64,000 nucleotides of DNA from Pseudopithomyces maydicus (taxonomy: Eukaryota; Ascomycota; Dothideomycetes; Pleosporales; Didymosphaeriaceae): contig JANTUC010000004.1 of the NCBI GenBank assembly GCA_026873275.1, positions 248,001-312,000 of the forward strand, written 5' to 3'. Below, piece after piece: positions 1 through 12,165 of this stretch; the stretch's first letter is position 1; the number at the start of each line of letters is the position of its first letter. Made by a program: the position numbers and the translations under genes. Under the pieces are notes generated by a model. That model worked only from the letters and a program-made list of their open reading frames with translations, ran no database searches and was not told where the DNA came from.

Positions 1-2539
1 GGCATCGCTATTAATGATACCAGCAGCACCCGTCATCTTGCCCAGCAGGCCAAGGTTCGCCACGAAAATCTCCGCAGGGCCCTCTGCACCGTGCTTCCCG
101 CGTTCGAGCTTGAAACTCTGCAGTGGAAACGCGGACAAGATATCCCACCCAATGACAGGTACTTCGAGATGAACGAACGCAGCGCCACTGTCCACACTCG
201 TCGGGTTTGACACCTGGCCGGTGATGTGGCTCCTGATGATGTAGGTACCGGTCTCAGCACCAGGGAATTGGTCCAACCCAATCAACTCGGTCAATGGATG
301 CTGCGTGCAGTTGAAAACACCAAGGATACTGACGCCGGAGTGCGCCATGCCTACGAAGGTACTGACTTTCAAGAGGACCGCATCGTCATAGGAATTATAC
401 GCAGAGGTGCTTTTACCCACAGTATGCGGCCGAAGAATGACAGTGTCTCCCCGCGGGGTATTCCCCGTCATCTGGTTGATCAGGTCAACGTCGTGTTTTC
501 CGGGGACATCAGTGATATAGATGGGCCCGCCAGAAACGCAGCGCGCAGCCGCATGGAACGATGCCCATTCGTGCGACGTTTGGAACATGTCCCAATCAGG
601 GAGAATATTCAAATATTGATTGAAGATGGCATTGTGAGCATTGCAGAAAATATGCCAGGGGTGTGATGCTGGAACCTCTGGGAAGAAATCGTCTGAGTTT
701 CGGAGCAGGATTCTAGGCTTGTTTGACGGAAGCTGGGAGTGGAATATGATCTGAGGGGTCTGTGACATGCATGAGATTGCTTTCCCAGAGAAGAAGCGCA
801 ACTGATTGATGCTCCAGGCATCTTGATAGGCTTTGATGAGTTGTCTGCGATCAGGTGCATCGTCAAGTTCGTCGACAAAGAACTGCGCATCTGTTTTGAC
901 GGAATCAACGCCGGCAGAGCTGAGGAATTGGTAGAAATCATGGTAGAAGCGATTGACGTCCTCTTCGGCGACAGCTGTCATCGTCCCTCCGGAAACACCG
1001 TCCTTCTTACGGACGGTAATGGTTTTGTATTCATCTGCAATTTTACCTTCAGGAGCAATCCCGCCCCAGTAGCCGAACTGAAGGAATTAGTTCAACAGAT
1101 CAACAACCGATCTCTAATAACTCACAAGAGCATGCCAGACAGCAATATGTTTCACATTTGGATGCTTCTCCCGGACATCAGATACGGTCGCCTTCAAGCC
1201 TCTGGGGAAGCCAATCTTCGTTGCTTCAAATTCCGTCATGGCATTCTCAAATTGATCACCACCTTCGTGGTTTAGTGATTGCCAATTGTCGTCTATGATC
1301 AGGTTCGAGATGTTGACGCCGTTTTTCTTCAAAGAATCCAATGCCTCGAATAGCTTGTCTTCTGTGAGCTTCTGCCCAATCCCGTTCCTAACAGTCGCAG
1401 AAGAGTTAGCAAACTAAATGGTCGTCATACGGGATAATTCGTGACAATACTTACCATGTACAGTAAGAAAGCCCATCATACCAATCCTGGAGCCACTGGG
1501 GATTAAAGTCTTTCATTAGTGCCTCCTCTTCTGCTGCAATCTCGCCGGAGGCAGTTTCGTACTTCATTATTAGTTTCCGAGCATGGTACATAACGGCGGA
1601 AAATGCAAACTCCAAGGAATGGCCAATAGACACAACCAACATTGCGGAAGCGTCCTCTTCGCTATCGTTACGCGAATTTATGACAACATTGCCCTCGCCA
1701 TCGTGACCCAGAGTTGTCAGGACGTCGTTTTTGCCGCTGACCGCAAGAACAACCAAGTGTGATCCATCCTCGCGCTGAAATGCTGCAACGACAGCTTCTT
1801 TGTCGGGCTGGAACTTGGCTTTTCCTTGACGCGGTGCGAGCCAGGGAGACCATAATCGTACTAATGAAAACCACCGAGAAAAGTCAGTCGGCTTCCCAAG
1901 CTTCGTATTGGTGTAGCCAGATGTTTTTCCAGATGCTGCACTGACTGGACTCGTAACACTCCAAAGGGTTGTATTGGGGGTTTCGCTTCTTTCACTCTGC
2001 ACTTTCAGGTCGTCTGGTAGTCCCTCGATATACTTGGTGAGATCATCACTCAAGGTCGCGGCTGTGTGATAAATAATATGACCATCGGAAGTAGAGAATT
2101 GCTCATTTGCCCACTTCCATGGTTCCTCTTCAGCTGCACGGAACGTTATGGTGAAGGATATAGGACCTCCGTGCTTTGGCGGCCCCGCTAGGTCAATGGC
2201 GAACCACTTGCGATGAATGCCTGGTCTTGTCTCGCCTTTCGCCCACAACTCAAGAAAGTCAGCTCATACATCAAATGAGACTTCAGTTCTCATACCAGTG
2301 ATGAAGGTTGCTCAATTGGCTCTAGATTCAAACTCGTCCACTTCTCGCGATCCTCGTAGTTAGACCACAATGCAACAGTGTAGGCTTTGTCCGTCGAGCT
2401 CTCAATTAACACAGTCAACTTGACCTTTTATAATTAGATACTTCGAAATGAATGACACGCTTGGACTCACATGCTGTTTGTGGGCAGGCACGACCGTTGT
2501 TTGCCCCAGAGGAGGGTGGCACGTTAGAGATGCATACAT
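1..2539 (-). CDS. Raffinose synthase / Sip1-type alpha-galactosidase (GH36), 3' end cut by window edge
   Basis: Five exons on the minus strand: 2539-2471, 2424-2296, 2248-1455, 1387-1126 and 1077 to the left edge. All junctions are GT-AG and keep frame, giving 777 codons before the edge. The start MYASLTCHPPLGQ fits the N-terminus I know for fungal Sip1-like proteins. The segments LSYCTWNGIG (across exons 3/4), DDNWQS and, near residue 480, VKTDAQFF are typical of the raffinose synthase/seed-imbibition branch of GH36; the Asp in KTDAQ is the expected nucleophile position. These enzymes cleave or transfer alpha-galactosyl groups on raffinose-type sugars; the fungal substrate is usually untested. 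I see no obvious signal peptide, so a cytosolic location is inferred. It shares a 256-bp divergent promoter with the TyrRS gene. No frame breaks seen. Confidence 0.9.
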
Positions 2540-2795
2540 GGTTCTGAAGTAATCTTGGACTAGAATTCGCTGATATTACGATAGTCTGAGCAGTAGTGTC
2601 CTTCCGTCCAGCGGAAAGAAGGGTCTAGGTATCAGGATGGTAGGATGGAAGCCGCCTGAGTGACGTGTGCGGAGAGGGTTGGGGTAGCTCCGCTCCTCCG
2701 CACACCAGCCAATCAACGTCCAGCAAGCCCGAATCGCGAACTTTTGGCCCTGCGCGACTCCAGTGGACATCTTCCGAGTCGCATCATCGACGACA
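2540..2795. promoter_or_regulatory. Divergent intergenic promoter between GH36 and mitochondrial TyrRS
   Basis: The two start codons face away from each other with 256 bp between them, so both promoters must lie here or overlap the 5' ends. I see no clear TATA box. Shared regulation is possible but only inferred from the geometry. Confidence 0.5.
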
Positions 2796-4806
2796 ATGTC
2801 GCTCTTTCAGCAGCTACCACGAGCTCGACCATTTATATGTCTCCAATGCGTACGAAAAGAGCGGCTCGCGCTTGCCAGCCTACGGCATAAGGGCACATGG
2901 GCGAGCAAAATAGAGGATCCGAAGCTGGAAGCCTGGCAATGGGAACAACGCGAGAACGGTATCAAGAATGGCGTGGAGAAGAGCATGCTTCAGATTTTGG
3001 AGGAGAGGGGCTTCGTGAAGGACGTTGCTGGGTGCGTTACTCTCTCCCGACTGCCAACCGCATTCTAAGAGTATTTTCTAGCGGCCGAGAACAGCTCGAC
3101 TGGCTCCTCACGAAGAAGCCAATTGGAGCATACGTCGGCGTAGACCCAACCGCGCCCTCGATGCATGTCGGACATCTTCTCCCCTTCATGGCGCTCTTCT
3201 GGATGTACCTGAACGGCTACCCCTCCGTTACACTCGTGAGCACTAACCCACATTCACCCGAAGCTCGAGCTGACCCTTTAGTAGCTGGGGGCAGGCACCG
3301 TAATGATCGGAGACCCATCGGGGCGAACTACGGAGCGCGCGCGCCAGGCAGACGATATCCGAACGATGAATGTACTCAGCATGCGCCGGCAGATTGGCAA
3401 TCTTTGGACAAACGTGAAGTGTCTGGGCATCAAGCACCAATTTCCGGAGCAGACCAGCAGAACGAGAAAACTATTGGACAATCACACCTGGCTGTCGAAT
3501 CTCAGCGCGATAGATCTGATGAGAGATCTGGGCTCAGGCATGCGTCTCGGTTCTATGCTTGCTCGCGATTCGTAAGGCACAACTGGCAGATTGTAGTATG
3601 GATTTATACTAAGATTTAAAACAGAGTGAAGGTCCGCATGGAAAATGGCGAAGGAATGGCTTTCTCCGAATTCAGCTATCCGCTCTTCCAAGCATACGAT
3701 TGGTGGCACATGTACAACAACCATGGGGTACAGCTCCAGCTGGGAGGGTCCGACCAATATGGTAACCTCTGTGCGGGCATGGATGCCGTGAGCCATATGC
3801 GAAAGCTTCGTGGGACACATCAAGAGAATGCGGAAGACGGTATCTTGAATGGCACTTTTGGCCTGACAACGCCCTTGTTGACCACAGCCTCGGGTGAGAA
3901 GTTTGGCAAGAGCGCTGGAAACGCCGTATGGCTGGATAAAGAGATGATGAACTCCTTCGATTTGTACCAAGTATGTCTTCTACGCTTTATCACGATACAA
4001 ACAAAACTGACTCATTTGCGCAGTACTTTCTCAAAACTGCGGACAACGATGTAGAGCGCTACCTAAAGCTCTTCACGTTCTTACCTATGCAGCATATCGA
4101 ACTGATCATGAAGAACCAGCAACAGGACGAGTCGAAGCGAACAGCCCAGCACATCCTCGCCAAACAAGTTGTAGAACTCGCCCACGGAGCCGAGGATGCG
4201 AAGAAGGCCGAAGCTGCACACAAGGAGGCTTTCAGCCAAGGCACCCATACATTTTCCCTTTCTGGGCTTAGGAGAGTCATTGCAGATATCAACTCGCCCG
4301 AGAAGGATGTTACCGAAAGCGAAGATCTAGAAACAAAGCTTCTTGAATACAAGAAAGCGTACGCTTCGTCATCGACACCTCAATCCACCACGGAGACTAC
4401 CACAGCATCATCAAAGAAGGACACTTCCAACGTAGTTACTCTTCCCATAAGCCTGCTCTCGGAAGGATCTTTCCCTCGTGTTCTACACGCAGCCGGTCTT
4501 GCTTCTTCTGCAAGCGAAGGCCGCCGTTTGATTACGAAGAGGGGTGCATACGTAGTTTTGCCCAACTCTGGACCGCTAGACAACCCATACGGACTCAAAT
4601 GGGAGCAAATACCTGAGGCTATTGGCACAACAGATCCAAATGAGTATCTGATCGACTGGGAAGCATTGGTTCTACGCTCGGGCAAATCGAAAATTCAGAT
4701 TTGTCACATCGTCACAGAGGAGCGGTTTGAGGCAGCGGGCCTTACCTGTCCTGGGTGGGAAGAGTTCAAGTCAAGACGAGCGACAACTGTTGAAAGTACG
4801 CCGTAG
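2796..4806 (+). CDS. MSY1: Mitochondrial tyrosyl-tRNA synthetase (CYT-18/MSY1 type)
   Basis: Five exons: 2796-3031, 3082-3235, 3285-3571, 3625-3970 and 4024-4806, total 1806 nt, 601 residues. It charges mitochondrial tRNA-Tyr with tyrosine. The class I signature appears as MHVGH (HIGH-like, about residue 106) and as GEKFGKS (KMSKS-like, about residues 315-321). The tyrosine-pocket segment YDWWHMYNNHGVQLQLGGSDQYGN is also recognisable in the middle exon. The C-terminal exon carries an S4-like tRNA-binding region (SEGSFPRVLHAAGLASSASEG). The N-terminus is basic and hydrophobic (LFQQLPRARPF), consistent with mitochondrial import. An in-frame ATG also exists at 2763; I prefer 2796 because the targeting-like sequence begins there. 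In Pezizomycotina this enzyme family often doubles as a group I intron splicing factor; that role here is inference. The next gene downstream is mitochondrial AspRS on the same strand. Confidence 0.93.
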
Positions 4807-5645
4807 CGACAGTGACGGAACGGTAACAATACACCACTGTAATTTTATATAGATATTCCGCACCGGGGGAACATAGAGCACGAGCATGATATTCAAAATT
4901 TTGTAGCAATGCTTTTACATCCCTGCCTTCATGGGTGGAAAGGAGGACTGATTGTCAGAGCATCGTTCTATCGCTGAATTGTTGAGAAGGAGTAGTGGAA
5001 GGCTAGCTCTTTCATACAAAGTAATTCAGCGAACAGTGACCATAGGGTTGGCCGATCATTCAATTCACGTCATACATTCAATAGTTGAAGAAGTATACAC
5101 ACTAGGGACATTGTTCCATTTTTTTACTATCCCAATATATAGTATCGCCATCGCCGTTTTCCTCGTCGAAAAGGAATACGCAGCTCGCTCGGCTCGTTGC
5201 GCTTTCGTTTCGTGCCGTCGCGTAGACACCTTGCCAGTTCAGGGTCAGAAATTTTGTCCCAGCGTTCGTTATGTAACAAGGTGGGTGTGCCGAACGCAGA
5301 TATCACGCTGCCTCCACGACTGCACTTCGGACCACTTAGGCCCGGTAAAGGGAGAGTTCGAAGGCAGAAGTGGAGGACAGCTCATCTGGTACACGCTAGA
5401 CTTTCATCATCTGTCGAATGGTTAGTTTCGGGTGCGTGCAGTTTTGTGGCGCGTGTGTGCTTACTTGGATTAAACTGGAAGGATGGAGAGCAAATGAAGT
5501 CTGGCGGGCAGATTTTAAAGAGGTGCGAGTTTGCTGCGTGACTAAGCGGGTCTTGGCGGTCCGAACTTTTCGAGAACCACAACATCAGGAGAGGCAGATC
5601 AGCGCACTATCATCAGTCGGCATTGGGACGAGAGAAATTTCGGAG
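4807..5645. other. Intergenic: 3' region of TyrRS and promoter of AspRS
   Basis: There are 839 bp between two same-strand genes. Open frames here (for example 4952-5425) show no family resemblance and lack coding character, so I call no gene. The region should hold the TyrRS terminator and the AspRS promoter and 5' leader. Confidence 0.5.
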
Positions 5646-7877
5646 ATGACGAGCTTGAGGCAGACTGCGCAGCACATCAAGAGCTGTAATCCTCGTATCC
5701 GGGGTTCTTATGCCGAGATATCACGATTCGCTCGCTCGCGCCATCACGGGATCTCGTCTGGCGCCCTTGCAGCATGTACGAAGCCAAATGCTCGTAGTTT
5801 TGGCACCGCCATCAAACCAGAAACCCAAGAAGCGTTGAATAATTATGGCAAATCATGTAAGGTTACTCTGGTTGATTATAAAATTTCGAATATTTCGAAT
5901 TGATCTCAATTAGTAAAATCATGGAATTGGCAACATGCCCAAAGTTTGAATCCTGTATGGGTAACGGCAAACAGCGGCAAAGTAGTCACCTTTTGTGGAT
6001 ATCTATCAACCCGCCGAGATGTAAACAAGAAGCTATCTTTCACCGAACTGCGCAGCACCACCCAGGATTATTTCATTCAAATAGTGTCAACAGCGAATGA
6101 CGAGGGCAGTACAGAGGCAAAAGCGCATGAGTGTATCAGAAGTCTGCGAGAGTGGACGCCTGTCATTGTCAAAGGAGTACTAAAGGATCGCGTAGCGCCT
6201 CGTAATCAGTCACCCCAGGAGGGAGGTTCGAAGTTAGCCCTGAAAGAACTCGCGTTAACACATATCACACCCCTGAACGACATGCCCAAAGATATGATCA
6301 TAAAGAGCGACACTGCATACGGACCTGAACATCGCCACCTGCAGCTCCGCACCGACGCTGCGGCACGAAAGCGTCTCATCATGCGGTCTGATGCCATGTT
6401 AAGAGCACGGAAGAAGTTGGTTATGAGAAACTTTGTGGAGATTGAGACGCCCCTACTCTTCAAGTCGACGCCAGAAGGCGCACGCGAGTTTTTGGTTCCT
6501 ACACGGGATAAAGGCCTTGCATATGCGCTACCGCAGAGCCCCCAGCAATACAAACAGATATTGATGGCTTCTGGGATCCCCAAGTACTTTCAGTTCGCTA
6601 AGTGCTTCCGTGACGAAGATTTGAGGGCGGATCGCCAGCCAGAGTTCACGCAGGTACGAACTGTTCACTTGTGCATTTTTAGATCCATTACTGACAGCGG
6701 ATTAGCTGGATATGGAGATGGCCTTCGCTGACGAAGAAACCGTCATGGAGGAGATCGAAAAACTCCTCTTGTACGTCTGGGATCTCACGTTACCGGGGTC
6801 AGGGATAAAAGTGCCCTTCTCGCGAATGACATACCACGAAGCAATGTCTTCTTATGGCTCTGACAAACCCGATCTTCGTTACGGCGCTCCAGTGGGTTCC
6901 AAATCCTGCCTTGTGGCGTTTTCGTCCGTTGCTGACTATTTCAGATTCAAGCAATCACCGTGCAGCTGGAAACCGATTTCATAAGCAAGATAACGTCCTT
7001 GAAACATCCTGAAGTTGAAGCCTTCAAGATGACCTTGACTGAGGACCCACGAAGAAACCGCAAGTTCATATCCGATTTCTTCGACAGTCCCGAGGGAAAG
7101 CCTTTCCTCCAGAACCCTGATGGCCAACCCGCTACCTTCTGCGGCGATGCTTCGCAGCCCATGGGTGGTCTAGGCCCACTCGGCTACCGCTTCACCATGG
7201 ATGCACCTCCTGAGCTGCAGACAGATCATGGGGATCTCCTTGTCATGCAAGCCCGTCCCCACGGCCCCTTCACAGGCGGCTCAACCACAATCGGGAACCT
7301 GCGTCTAGCACTGCATAAAGCGGCCATCGCCCAAGGCCTGATCGACGCCCCCGACCCCAAAGACTTCAGATTCGTCTGGATCACGGATTTCCCGTTGTTC
7401 TCGCCGACTAACGATGCAGAGCCCGGACAAGGAGGTACTGCTGGCCTCGCCTCTACACACCACCCTTTTACAGCACCCAAGACTGCAGCCGATGTAGAGC
7501 TTCTGCTCACTGATCCTACCAAGGTCACTGCGGCGCATTATGATATCGTTGTTAACGGTATTGAGCTAGGCGGTGGCAGTCGCCGTATCCACAATGCAGA
7601 AGTCCAGGAGTTCATCTTCCGAGATGTGCTGAAGATGGCACCGGAACGCATTGAGGATTTCAGACATTTGCTGGAGACATTAAGGAGCGGATGTCCGCCG
7701 CACGCAGGAATTGCGCTGGGGTGGGATCGTCTAATGACGTTGATGACTGGAGTCGAAAGCGTAAGGGATGTTATTGCATTCCCCAAGAGTGGAAGTGGGG
7801 AGGATGTGTTGGTGAAGAGTCCGAACAGAGCTACGGAGGCTCAGTGGGATACATATCATCTCCAGGTGAAAGAGTAG
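5646..7877 (+). CDS. MSD1: Mitochondrial aspartyl-tRNA synthetase
   Basis: Four exons: 5646-5856, 5914-6653, 6706-6891 and 6945-7877, total 2070 nt, 689 residues. It is a bacterial-type class IIb synthetase that charges mitochondrial tRNA-Asp. The N-terminus is rich in Arg, Ser and Ala (SYAEISRFARSRHHG), as expected of a presequence. An anticodon-binding OB fold follows (GKVVTFCGYLSTRRDVNKK). The catalytic core has motif 2 as FRDEDLRADRQPEFTQLD and motif 3 as GIALGWDRLMTLM at about residues 634-646. The intron before exon 2 was placed at 5857-5913 because only that acceptor joins the frames; a later AG at 5944 would break them. It has the same orientation as the TyrRS gene upstream, so two mitochondrial synthetases sit side by side. 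No damage seen. Confidence 0.93.
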
Positions 7878-8715
7878 AGAATCGGCGGAGAAGACCAACT
7901 CTCTGGTTGTTTGTATATTATGTGACTATACTGTACGATAGATGATGTATGAAGGTGTATAGAGTATAATTGGGTCAACTAAAATTTCGTTGTGGGTTTT
8001 ACCCTGAAATCTTAGTTTCGATGTTAGTGAGATCAGCGTCCAAAATTCATAACAATCACATGCGAGGTTTCATGTTGCACTGCCACACACGAACCCATTT
8101 GCTTCGATCCCAAAAACAGCAACGTTTCAATGTTTCCCCGAACATGGCGTGGTGGTGCAGTGCGAGTCAAGCCAATGAAAAGCGGAGACCAACTTCTCTC
8201 CACCAACTGTATTCTTGCGTCACATTGTTTCGGCATCATCTGCGCACGACAACGTCACAGACTTACTGAACAGCCTAGCAACGACGCCACCAAAACACTA
8301 ACCCTGAATTTGCTGAAAGGGGCTAGTTCGAGGGTGAGAGAGTGGCTCTGTGTATAGTTCTCCGGCCCTGTCGTGATGAACAGGGGTTTCCGATGGGTCC
8401 GGGAAGCGCACGGCGACCCATATTCCATTGTGAGACAGACAAGGGTAACCAATTGGGCTGATGCATCTCTCGTCGGACCGCTTTAGGGGGCGCGGGAGCC
8501 TGCTTCGTGCAAGTTGCGGAGGATATGCGGTACTCAGTGGAGAATGATCTGCCTAGCGCGGAAAGCTACGTCATCGGTCCAGCCCTCTCCTCAATGCGAC
8601 AACAAAACGCCGCTGCGCCCTTGACGACAGCCTACCCAACACCACACTCTGACACGAACAACTCCCACAACCCCAACCTATTCACTGATCAGATTCACCA
8701 TCTGCCACCGCCAAC
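7878..8715. other. Intergenic: AspRS 3' region and PIL1 promoter/leader
   Basis: There are 838 bp with no supportable gene. The last 100 bp before the PIL1 ATG are C/A-rich and pyrimidine-biased, as in strong fungal promoters and leaders. Confidence 0.5.
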
Positions 8716-10188
8716 ATGCACAGGTATGCACCCACCGAAACAGCTGCTGGCTTACGTGTCCGCTCACGCAGCCCTCTCCAGGACATACTCGATGCGCCAG
8801 TCGCGCGCCCCCACGGCGTCGCAAATTCAGAACCCCCGCCTCCGTCTTCGTCAACCAAGGCTGGGCGTTTCTTTGGCAGGGGCAACATCGGTACGTCAAG
8901 ACCCCTGGTTCCTATCCTAGGTCATCCGACTCTTCCGTGGGCCATCATTGCAACCCCACCTGCCTTTGTCGGATTCCGATACACTGTCTCCCTTCTATAT
9001 TAAGCGTATAGACACAAATGATGCTCGACCTAGAAGAGAATGTGCATCATATATCATTCTACAATAGGAGTGAAGCTAACAAAAATGTGTGTTTCCAGGA
9101 CATACCTTCCGCCACAAGTCTGCCGGTGCTTTTGGACCCGACCTCGCAAAGAAGCTTTCCCAGTTGGTGAAGATGGAGAAGAACGTCATGCGCTCCATGG
9201 AGCTTGTGAGCAGGGAGCGTATGGAAGTCGCTGTAAGACTCTATGTGGTGATACAATGGGCATACGCTGACAAGCGCTGCAGCAACAACTATCCATCTGG
9301 GGAGAGGCTTGCGACGACGACGTTTCCGATGTAACCGACAAGCTCGGTGTTCTAATTTACGAGATTGGCGAGCTTGAGGACCAGTTCGTCGACCGCTATG
9401 ACCAATACCGTGTGACCATCAAGAGCATCCGAAACATCGAGGCATCTGTGCAGCCTAGCCGAGACCGTGAGCGCTTCTCCTCCACATATGCAGCCGTCAT
9501 ACTGAACCACATATAGGCAAGCAGAAGATTACGGACCAGATTGCTCAATTGAAGTACAAGGAGCCTAACTCGCCCAAGATTGTTGTTCTTGAGCAGGAAC
9601 TTGTTCGCGCTGAGGCTGAGTCCTTGGTCGCTGAGGCCCAGCTTTCCAACATTACCCGTGAGAAGCTCAAGGCTGCTTTCACTTACCAATTCGATGCCCT
9701 GCGTGAGCACAGCGAAAAGATTGCCATTATTGCCGGTTTCGGAAAGCATCTGCTCGAGCTTGTCGATGACACTCCTGTAACCCCAGGAGAGACAAGGAAC
9801 GCATATGACGGCTACGAGGCCAGCAAGGCGTATGTTGGCCTTTTCGTTTTTGAGAGATTTTGATACTGATATCATTCATAGTATCATCCAGGACTGCGAA
9901 GACGCTCTGACCAACTGGGTTACCCAGAATGCTGCCGTTAGCTCCAAGCTTTCCGTCCGTTCTCGCACGCTTTCTCAGCGCCGTAAGAACGCTGCTCACC
10001 GCAGCGGTGAAGGATTAGACCTCTCCCACCAGGACCAGCCGCTCGGCGACAGGGAGTCTGGCCTTTGGATCCCAGCATCTGAGCACCAGAACAATGGCTA
10101 CGAAGAGGACGAGGACGACCTTGACGCACCCTCCACTGTCGCGACCGAGACTCGAGGCCGTGAGGAGGAGAGAACACTTGCTGCTTAG
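8716..10188 (+). CDS. PIL1: Eisosome core component Pil1/Lsp1 (BAR-domain), apparent 1-nt frameshift near N-terminus
   Basis: Exons read 8716-8723, 8782-8890, 9099-9232, 9283-9466, 9517-9829 and 9882-10188. Pil1 self-assembles under the plasma membrane to form eisosomes and binds PI(4,5)P2. The conserved segments are all present: MHRTYSMRQSRAPTASQ, then GRFFGRGNIG, LAKKLSQLVKMEKNVMRSM, the coiled BAR core with QPSRDRKQKITDQIAQLKYK, and an acidic C-terminal tail. With intron 1 removed, the conserved N-terminus runs out of frame at a run of five C (8833-8837); one more C would give QNPPPPSSSTKAGRFFG and restore everything. If intron 1 is retained, the reading from the same ATG stays open into exon 2 but gives a non-conserved N-terminus. 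I think a missing base is likelier. All other exons are intact. Confidence 0.92.
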
Positions 10189-10958
10189 GTCATCAACTGA
10201 TGGCTAGCTGTGGCGATTCACTCGACTAATGGTTTCGTTTCTCTACCCATGATTATACCCCGGTGCAGCGGTAGAGGAACGAAACTACACTATAGTTTGG
10301 AGGACCATCTGATCAAGTGGCTTGGGGGCGGTTTATTCGTTTCCTTTACAGAAACATGTATAGCGATTGTTTTTGACGTATTACGATTGGATGCTGGAAG
10401 GACATGCCTACGTATAGGAGGGGATTTGGATGTAATAGATATTATGTAATAATTTTGCTCTGTTCCACGCGCCTTGCACCTTCGAAAATACCCCTCGGCA
10501 TCTTGGATCTCAAACTAATTTCAGCTTTGTTTCTATCGTGCTCGCGTCCGACACATCGGCCCGGAACACGCGATGTCGGACCGCTTCTCCGGTCTTCATC
10601 GTACCGAATCTGTATATCTTTCAATGTTACATCGAAAACATGGTGCAACTTTCCGGGATGGTAATATAATCACCTGCATGTGTTGTGTACATATCAAAAC
10701 ATCGCAGCGGCACGGTAGCCCTCCTAGGCTTACTTGCTATCAAGACTTATCGAGTGGAGCCGAGCCACCGCATAATGATATGGCAAAACGTCATGCGAGA
10801 GTGGGAGCCGCACTATCAAAACAGTGGGGCTCTCTCGGAAGGTGGAGGCCAGGATAGCGACGGTGGCACTTGAATAATTGACGGAATAAACGCGCAAAGG
10901 ACATTGTATCGTCCACATACACTTTCTCACTTGCTATACACTCCCTCTACGCGCAATC
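10189..10958. other. Intergenic between PIL1 and the SMP-30-like gene
   Basis: There are 770 bp with no gene I can support. The segment just before 10959 is pyrimidine-rich (ctttctcacttgctatacac), fitting a fungal core promoter or leader. Confidence 0.45.
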
Positions 10959-12086
10959 ATGACCGGTGTGAAGCAATACGAGATCAAAGAGGTACGTGAG
11001 CGCCGCTGCTATGGTGGGGGAGGGGCAACCGACCGAGGTTCCTCTCCCCCAATGCGCCAGCAACAGAACACCTTCCCAGCAAACCCCTTTTTGCACCACT
11101 CCCAAACACAATCTAACATTTCCCCTTCAGCCATGGCTCAAACTCCACTGTGCCCTCGGTGAAGCCCCCTTCTGGGAAGAATCCACCAACACCGTCCGCT
11201 TCGTCGACGTCGAAAAGCAAGAACTCCACCACGTCTCCCTCGCCGAGGGGCCCTCCTCGCACAAAGTCGTCCGCCAAAACGACATCAGCATAACCGTCAC
11301 CGCGGACATTGAGGGAAACGACAAGGAATTCATCTTCGGCGGGAAATACGGCTACGGCATCTGCAACCGCGAGACGGGCGAGTACCGCTGGATCAAGCGG
11401 GTGTGGAGCGAGGAGGAGGCCAAGGCAGGCAAGCCCGAGAAGTTCAGGGGTAACGATGGCGCTGTGGACTCGGGGGGTAGGTTCTGGGTGGGGTTCATGT
11501 TTGACCCGTTGGTCAGCGAGCTGAATAGCGAGGGTGCCGTGTTTCGGTTGCATCCTGATGGAACGCTGGATCGCGCGCTGGATGGGATCACGATTCCGAA
11601 TGGGACGACGTGGAATAAGGAGGATAACGTCATGTACTTTGCCGACAGCCCGGACAAGACTATCTACCAGTTCGACTATGACGCGAAGACGGGAAGCGTC
11701 TCGAATAAGCGGCCGTTCTTCGTCATGCCCGAGGATAATAGGTATGGAGAGGATGCAGTGCCGGATGGACATTGCATCGATGAGGAGGGGTATATGTGGA
11801 CGGCGCTGCATGGGGGATCGAGGGTGCTGAGGATTAATCCCCAGGGAGAGGTCACGGCGGAAATCAAACTGCCGACGCAGCAGCCTACGTGCCCCTGTTT
11901 CGTGGGCGAGGAACTTCTCATCACGAGTGCGGGTGGGAATGCAGGAGAGGGGGAAAGCCTGTAGATGAGAATGCAGGCAGCGTTTTCAAGATCAACGTGG
12001 GTGTTCGGGGGTTGAAGAGGTTCAAGTTCAAGGGTGGTGCTGCGGTCGAGGGTGGTAAGGAAGATGGAAAAGTTGTTGGAGAGTAA
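10959..12086 (+). CDS. SMP-30/gluconolactonase/LRE-like sugar lactonase, frame break near C-terminus
   Basis: Exon 1 is 10959-10991 (MTGVKQYEIKE) and exon 2 runs from 11131. Joined, they give the conserved opening KEPWLKLHCALGEAPFWEE. This is a six-bladed beta-propeller family of metal-dependent lactonases. The expected metal ligands appear as Glu in GEAPFWE, Asn in NGTTWN and Asp in PDGHCID. Family members hydrolyse sugar lactones such as gluconolactone; the substrate here is unknown and a cytosolic location is inferred. At the run of five G (11949-11953) the frame ends at TAG. One extra G would continue as GGKPVDENAGSVFKINVGVRG to a stop at 12084-12086, matching the usual family C-terminus. 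I therefore extend the gene to 12086 and treat the break as a probable missing base. Confidence 0.85.
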
Positions 12087-12165
12087 GTATATACCGAGTC
12101 GACAATGAAGATGTATTGTTACACGGAACGGGGTATATAGCGCCAGTCCTCAGGACATTTCTATT

